Assembly: GCA_022393335.1 (NCBI GenBank)
Contig: JAJEKB010020967.1
Coordinates: 249,387 to 313,386, forward strand
Direction of reading: 5' to 3'
Length of the DNA: 64,000 bases
Source: Macrotrachela quadricornifera
Taxonomy: Eukaryota; Rotifera; Eurotatoria; Philodinida; Philodinidae
A program made the position numbers and the translations under genes. The notes under the pieces were generated by a model. That model had not been told where the DNA came from, searched no databases, and saw nothing but the letters and a program-made list of their open reading frames with translations. Shown piece after piece: positions 60,090 through 64,000 of the stretch (positions within the stretch are counted from its first letter, which is position 1; every line of letters starts with the position of its first letter).

Positions 60090-63000
60090 TATTAATGGAA
60101 GAAGAACTGATTAAAAGTAGTTTTGATCTAAAAGCAGAGAAGACACAGAATATATTCTGAATTGTTTCATATATCGAGGAAAGAGTAAAATACTAGCATA
60201 TAGAATGCAGCAGATTTTACAAATTACTTTTAACTTCCATAAGACCACTTAGAACTCCTAATAAACTTACATGCAACGTGGATATTTTGTGCTTGATACA
60301 TTGTTTGAAATTCTCATAGACCTAACCTTTCTGATGGCTCCTATAGATATATGAGTAGTGATCCTACAAGTTTACTGTTCATACTTAAGATAGGCATGAT
60401 TGTATGCGAATATGTAACAATGCTTCGGGAATTAATTCGTCCTAAAGTTATATTTTCTCCCGAGATGGAAAGAGTGCACGTTGAAAGTACCTCATATCAG
60501 AAAGAATTTTAATCAGCATTTAGAACATATGTGGTTTTAAATTGAGAAATGACCTTTTCAGCCTTCTTTAGGAATACCTTTTCTTCCTCGATTACTTGTT
60601 CTCCATCATCGACATCGTTTATGATAAAAATTTAGTTGTTTTTCATGATGTAATGTGGTGACGACATTTAAAATTAAGTGACCGAAAAGAAGATGCAAGG
60701 AACTTTGTCAAGTTCATCTCTCGTGCTTTTCTTATGGCAAGTCACCTAGTTCATTCCTGTCTAACATATTTTCTTATTCTTCTTACAAGTTTCTTATCTT
60801 TGATCAAACGGTATCTTTGTTTGATAGGTAAAAATTGATGAGAATTCTTAAACTGCACAATTTTACACATAGTTTGATATGAATAAGACCAATTATCAAC
60901 TACATAGGTTTCTTCGGTACTATCTAATTCAATTGAACAAGACTCGAAGTAGTCGATGACTTGCTAGTTTATGGTCAAAGAGAAGTATTGCTTTCTAACG
61001 ATATAAATATATTGTTTAATTGTTTTAAAATGACATATAAATATACATATATATACTAGGACTTGGAAAGAGAAAGAATATACTGGAATACATCATACAA
61101 AAAGAATTTACTGGAAAATACAATATAAAATACCATGATCATATAGAAAAGAAGTCAGAATGAAAAGAATATATGTAACCATACGAGTTTGATCAGTATT
61201 GGATAGTTATCCAAAAGATACTTTATCAATCAAATAAATAGTCATATAGGTAGGAAAAGAATAATGTTTTTAATTATGAGAGAAAAGTGTATGTTCTATA
61301 TTAAATCTTATTCATTCAAAACCGTATTTTACGAAAAATTCATAATGAATACAAATTTAACAAAAACCCTTTTTCAGGAAAAGGGTCACTAAATGTATAA
61401 AAGCCATATCAATCAAGATTATTAGTTACATATACCTAGCATTTTCAATCGGTCATTGTCAATCTTATCCATGAAAAAAGTTTTAAGCAAAGAATCAGAG
61501 TAAAATCGATAATGGTCAAAAATAATCTAAAAAATCAAATTTTTATCCATTATTCATATTAGTTCTGCTTATGATCGATGAGAAAATGATGAAAAAAATT
61601 GATCATATAAATGAAAATCAAAGAAAATTGTTTAAAAATTTTGTCCTTCGCTCTCAAAAAAAACTGATTATATTCAATTTTTTTTCATGAATTTTTAATC
61701 AATCATAATCAAAAAATAATAGGAATAATCAATGAGATTTTGGTTTTTTGAATTGTTTTAATTATCATTGATTTCTACTCGATTTTAATCTGATAATCTC
61801 TCTGATTATTTTATATGAGCAATCTATGAATATTAAAATCTCTGATTTTCATATCCTCGCGTTCTGATTGTTTATAACTACTTTTGACATCCAAATTTAA
61901 GTTTGCTACTAGGCTATTAACATTGAAAATTAAATGTACTTACGTGATAAAAGATTTGGGATGTACGAATTATTTGTTGGATGCTCACAAGCGATTTTGC
62001 TGCGTATGCATCGTTGACGAAATTACTGGATTTTGTCTCACTTACTTTATTTGATGTGATCAATGAAGTATAACATTTTCTTTAATAAGACAGTTTGCTG
62101 CACGTATGCGTTCGTCCTTGCGTGCATATCATGATTTTCAATTTTTTTTTCTCTCTTTTGTATTGCTTTTCATCACGCTTCGTGTTATGATGAAAAAGAT
62201 ATCCCCTGATATTTGTACACATATGCATATTATGTTTCAATTTTGCTATTTTCTCATAGAAAAACGAAATAATACCTTTTTTTAAAATCATATATGAGAA
62301 ATATTAGCAGTGTATTGTTCTATATTGGATTGCTAAATGGCAATGAATTGTTCGTTTCAAAGAACTCTGTCAAAATAAGTACAAAAACCATGTGAAATAT
62401 GGGTCTGAGTCACAGCTGATATTAGTCCGATCAGTCTTCACCGCCTTTTAAAATTTTTTTGGATATCAATAGTCTAGATATATATGTGCCTCATAGTTTC
62501 TCATTGACAAACTTGAACTTTATCCGAAAAGGAAAGGTATCAATTCGTGGCAAGATAAAATGTATAAATCAGAAAAAAAACAGGACTTTCATATCGACTG
62601 TCACAAAGTTTTCCTTTTGATCTTGCAAGGCTTTCACACCACCTTTACATGGCCATGGTAAAGTCAGAACAGTTAGTATGATCTCTAAACAGATACTACC
62701 GACAGGAGTTTCGAAATATAATTTTACAAAGCTTTTGTATTGAAGTTAATAATTCATTAGAAAATATGACGAGAAAAATTCAAGAGCATAGAGAGAGAAC
62801 CAGAAAACAATTACAAGCATGTTTTAATCTTTTCTTCTGATTTAATTTCTTAAGAAGAACCAAAGTTAACAAGTGCCAAGAAAAATATTAAGAGCGAGAA
62901 GATTGAATGAGTCACAAAACAAAATCACATCGAAATAACGGCACACAATTCAATCTCTTAACTTTAAATCAACAGATACAACAAAAAATAGTTATGCAAT

Positions 63001-64000
63001 CACATATACGATGTCGAAAGAGTAAATGCTAAGAAGTGACTAGGACATCTATGAGTATGTTGCAGATGATTAATATATAGAATAGTACCACATGTTTAGA
63101 GCTTTTAGGTGCATTATTGTTGTTGCGAATGGACAACACTTGCTAACTTAACAGATATTTTTATGCCAAAATATTCGCTATAAATTCTCTTTTTTTCGTA
63201 GAATATTAATCTTTCAATTTGTTTATGAATGCAGCACAACTTAGTTACGAAAATTCTGCAAATTTTTTTGTAAATATAGAAAGTGAGAAGCGACTGATTA
63301 TTTGTCTATACTTATAAATATTCGGAATTAAGATAGTACTGAAATATTAGGCTTAATGGTCATTATTACTAGATCCAACAAGAGTAATGAAAATTGAGCA
63401 TTAATACTTAATATGATACCATAGACTACAAGAAAAAACTGTAAATAGTGAAATGTGTTGTGTGATTGATAGAATCACGATCGTAATATTACTGTTCGAT
63501 ATACCAATTATTTATTCAGTAATATAAAGCTTTCCATTTCAATCGTCAAAAGATTTGAAAGCTCATATCCGATTTACAACAAAGACAACAAACAATGCAC
63601 ATATGTTAACTGAATACTTTTTATATCAAAGTAAACTTGAAGAAGAAAAGTGAGAAAAGCGTATAGTTCAGTATTTTACTCGTTGATTTTACTAATTAAT
63701 TGTCATCTTCATTCTCACACTTTTGAAAACAATTATAATTCAGAATTTCTATGCCTTTAAAATATTTTCACCAGTATACTATGCGGAAATATTAGATTTC
63801 AGATGTCATCTTTTCATGGCATATTCTTAGTTTTCGAGGAAGGTCGAGAGGGGATCAGGATGATTGACGAGAGGGTTGGACTGAAATTTCATACAGGTTA
63901 TGGTACATTACAATTTTTTGCAATCTTTCAAAAACTTCGGGGCATTTGCCACCATTGTTAGAATATCCGCCTCTTAGTGTCACTTGTTTTGCACAAATGA
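60090..64000. other. non-genic stretch, nothing recognised
   Basis: No exon chain seen. Between about 61440 and 61870 the words GATTTT, AATCAAT and TGATTA recur densely, which may be an old simple repeat. The 5' flank of the TRIM-like gene lies at 60078 onward without a clear core promoter element. Confidence 0.35.

Noticed and set aside
62082..62291. 69-codon minus-strand frame
   Set aside because: Lys/His-rich random composition, no context and no motif.

Overview
The window reads as nuclear DNA of a bdelloid rotifer (Adineta/Rotaria type). The basis is AT-rich sequence, coding exons split by many introns of about 41-65 nt, an F-box protein of the kind amplified in bdelloids, a divergent rhodopsin-class receptor with DRW in place of DRY, a TRIM-like RING/B-box protein and a Thr-rich protein with a bacterial-looking YfaP/DUF2135-type domain. 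The species assignment is inference; no search was run.

Region by region. 1-6.7 kb: no recognisable gene; a palindromic element of 898 bp (4775-5672) with mariner-like ends and flanking TA. 6.7-17.9 kb, minus strand: a TRPM-family cation channel rebuilt from about 26 exons whose splice phases agree, about 1,242 residues without a C-terminal enzyme domain, plus a possible 39-codon cassette exon. One 2.8 kb intron has collected repeats. 17.9-40.9 kb: gene-poor, with several large imperfect inverted repeats, degenerate tandem arrays, tails of a retroelement-like family and two possible small genes.

40.9-50.4 kb is the gene-dense part: a six-exon RING-H2 E3 ligase (-), an F-box protein (-) opposite a decayed F-box copy (+), possible gene relics, an intact seven-helix receptor (+), a small two-helix protein (+), and the Thr-rich/DUF2135-like gene (+). 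The last has an in-frame TAA lying exactly inside a phase-neutral 54-nt segment bounded by a strong donor and acceptor. 50.4-54.6 kb: orphan minus-strand exons of an unrecognised gene or pseudogene. 54.6-57.3 kb: an 11-copy array with a 93-bp period, followed by a decayed array of about 100 bp period. 58.7-60.1 kb: a five-exon TRIM-like RING/B-box/coiled-coil gene (-) with an MGC (myristoylation/palmitoylation-like) start. 60.1-64 kb: nothing recognised.

The genes do not form a pathway. Three suggest ubiquitin signalling (RING-H2, F-box, TRIM-like) and two membrane signalling (TRPM, receptor). All exon models were made by eye from splice signals, reading phase and family motifs.
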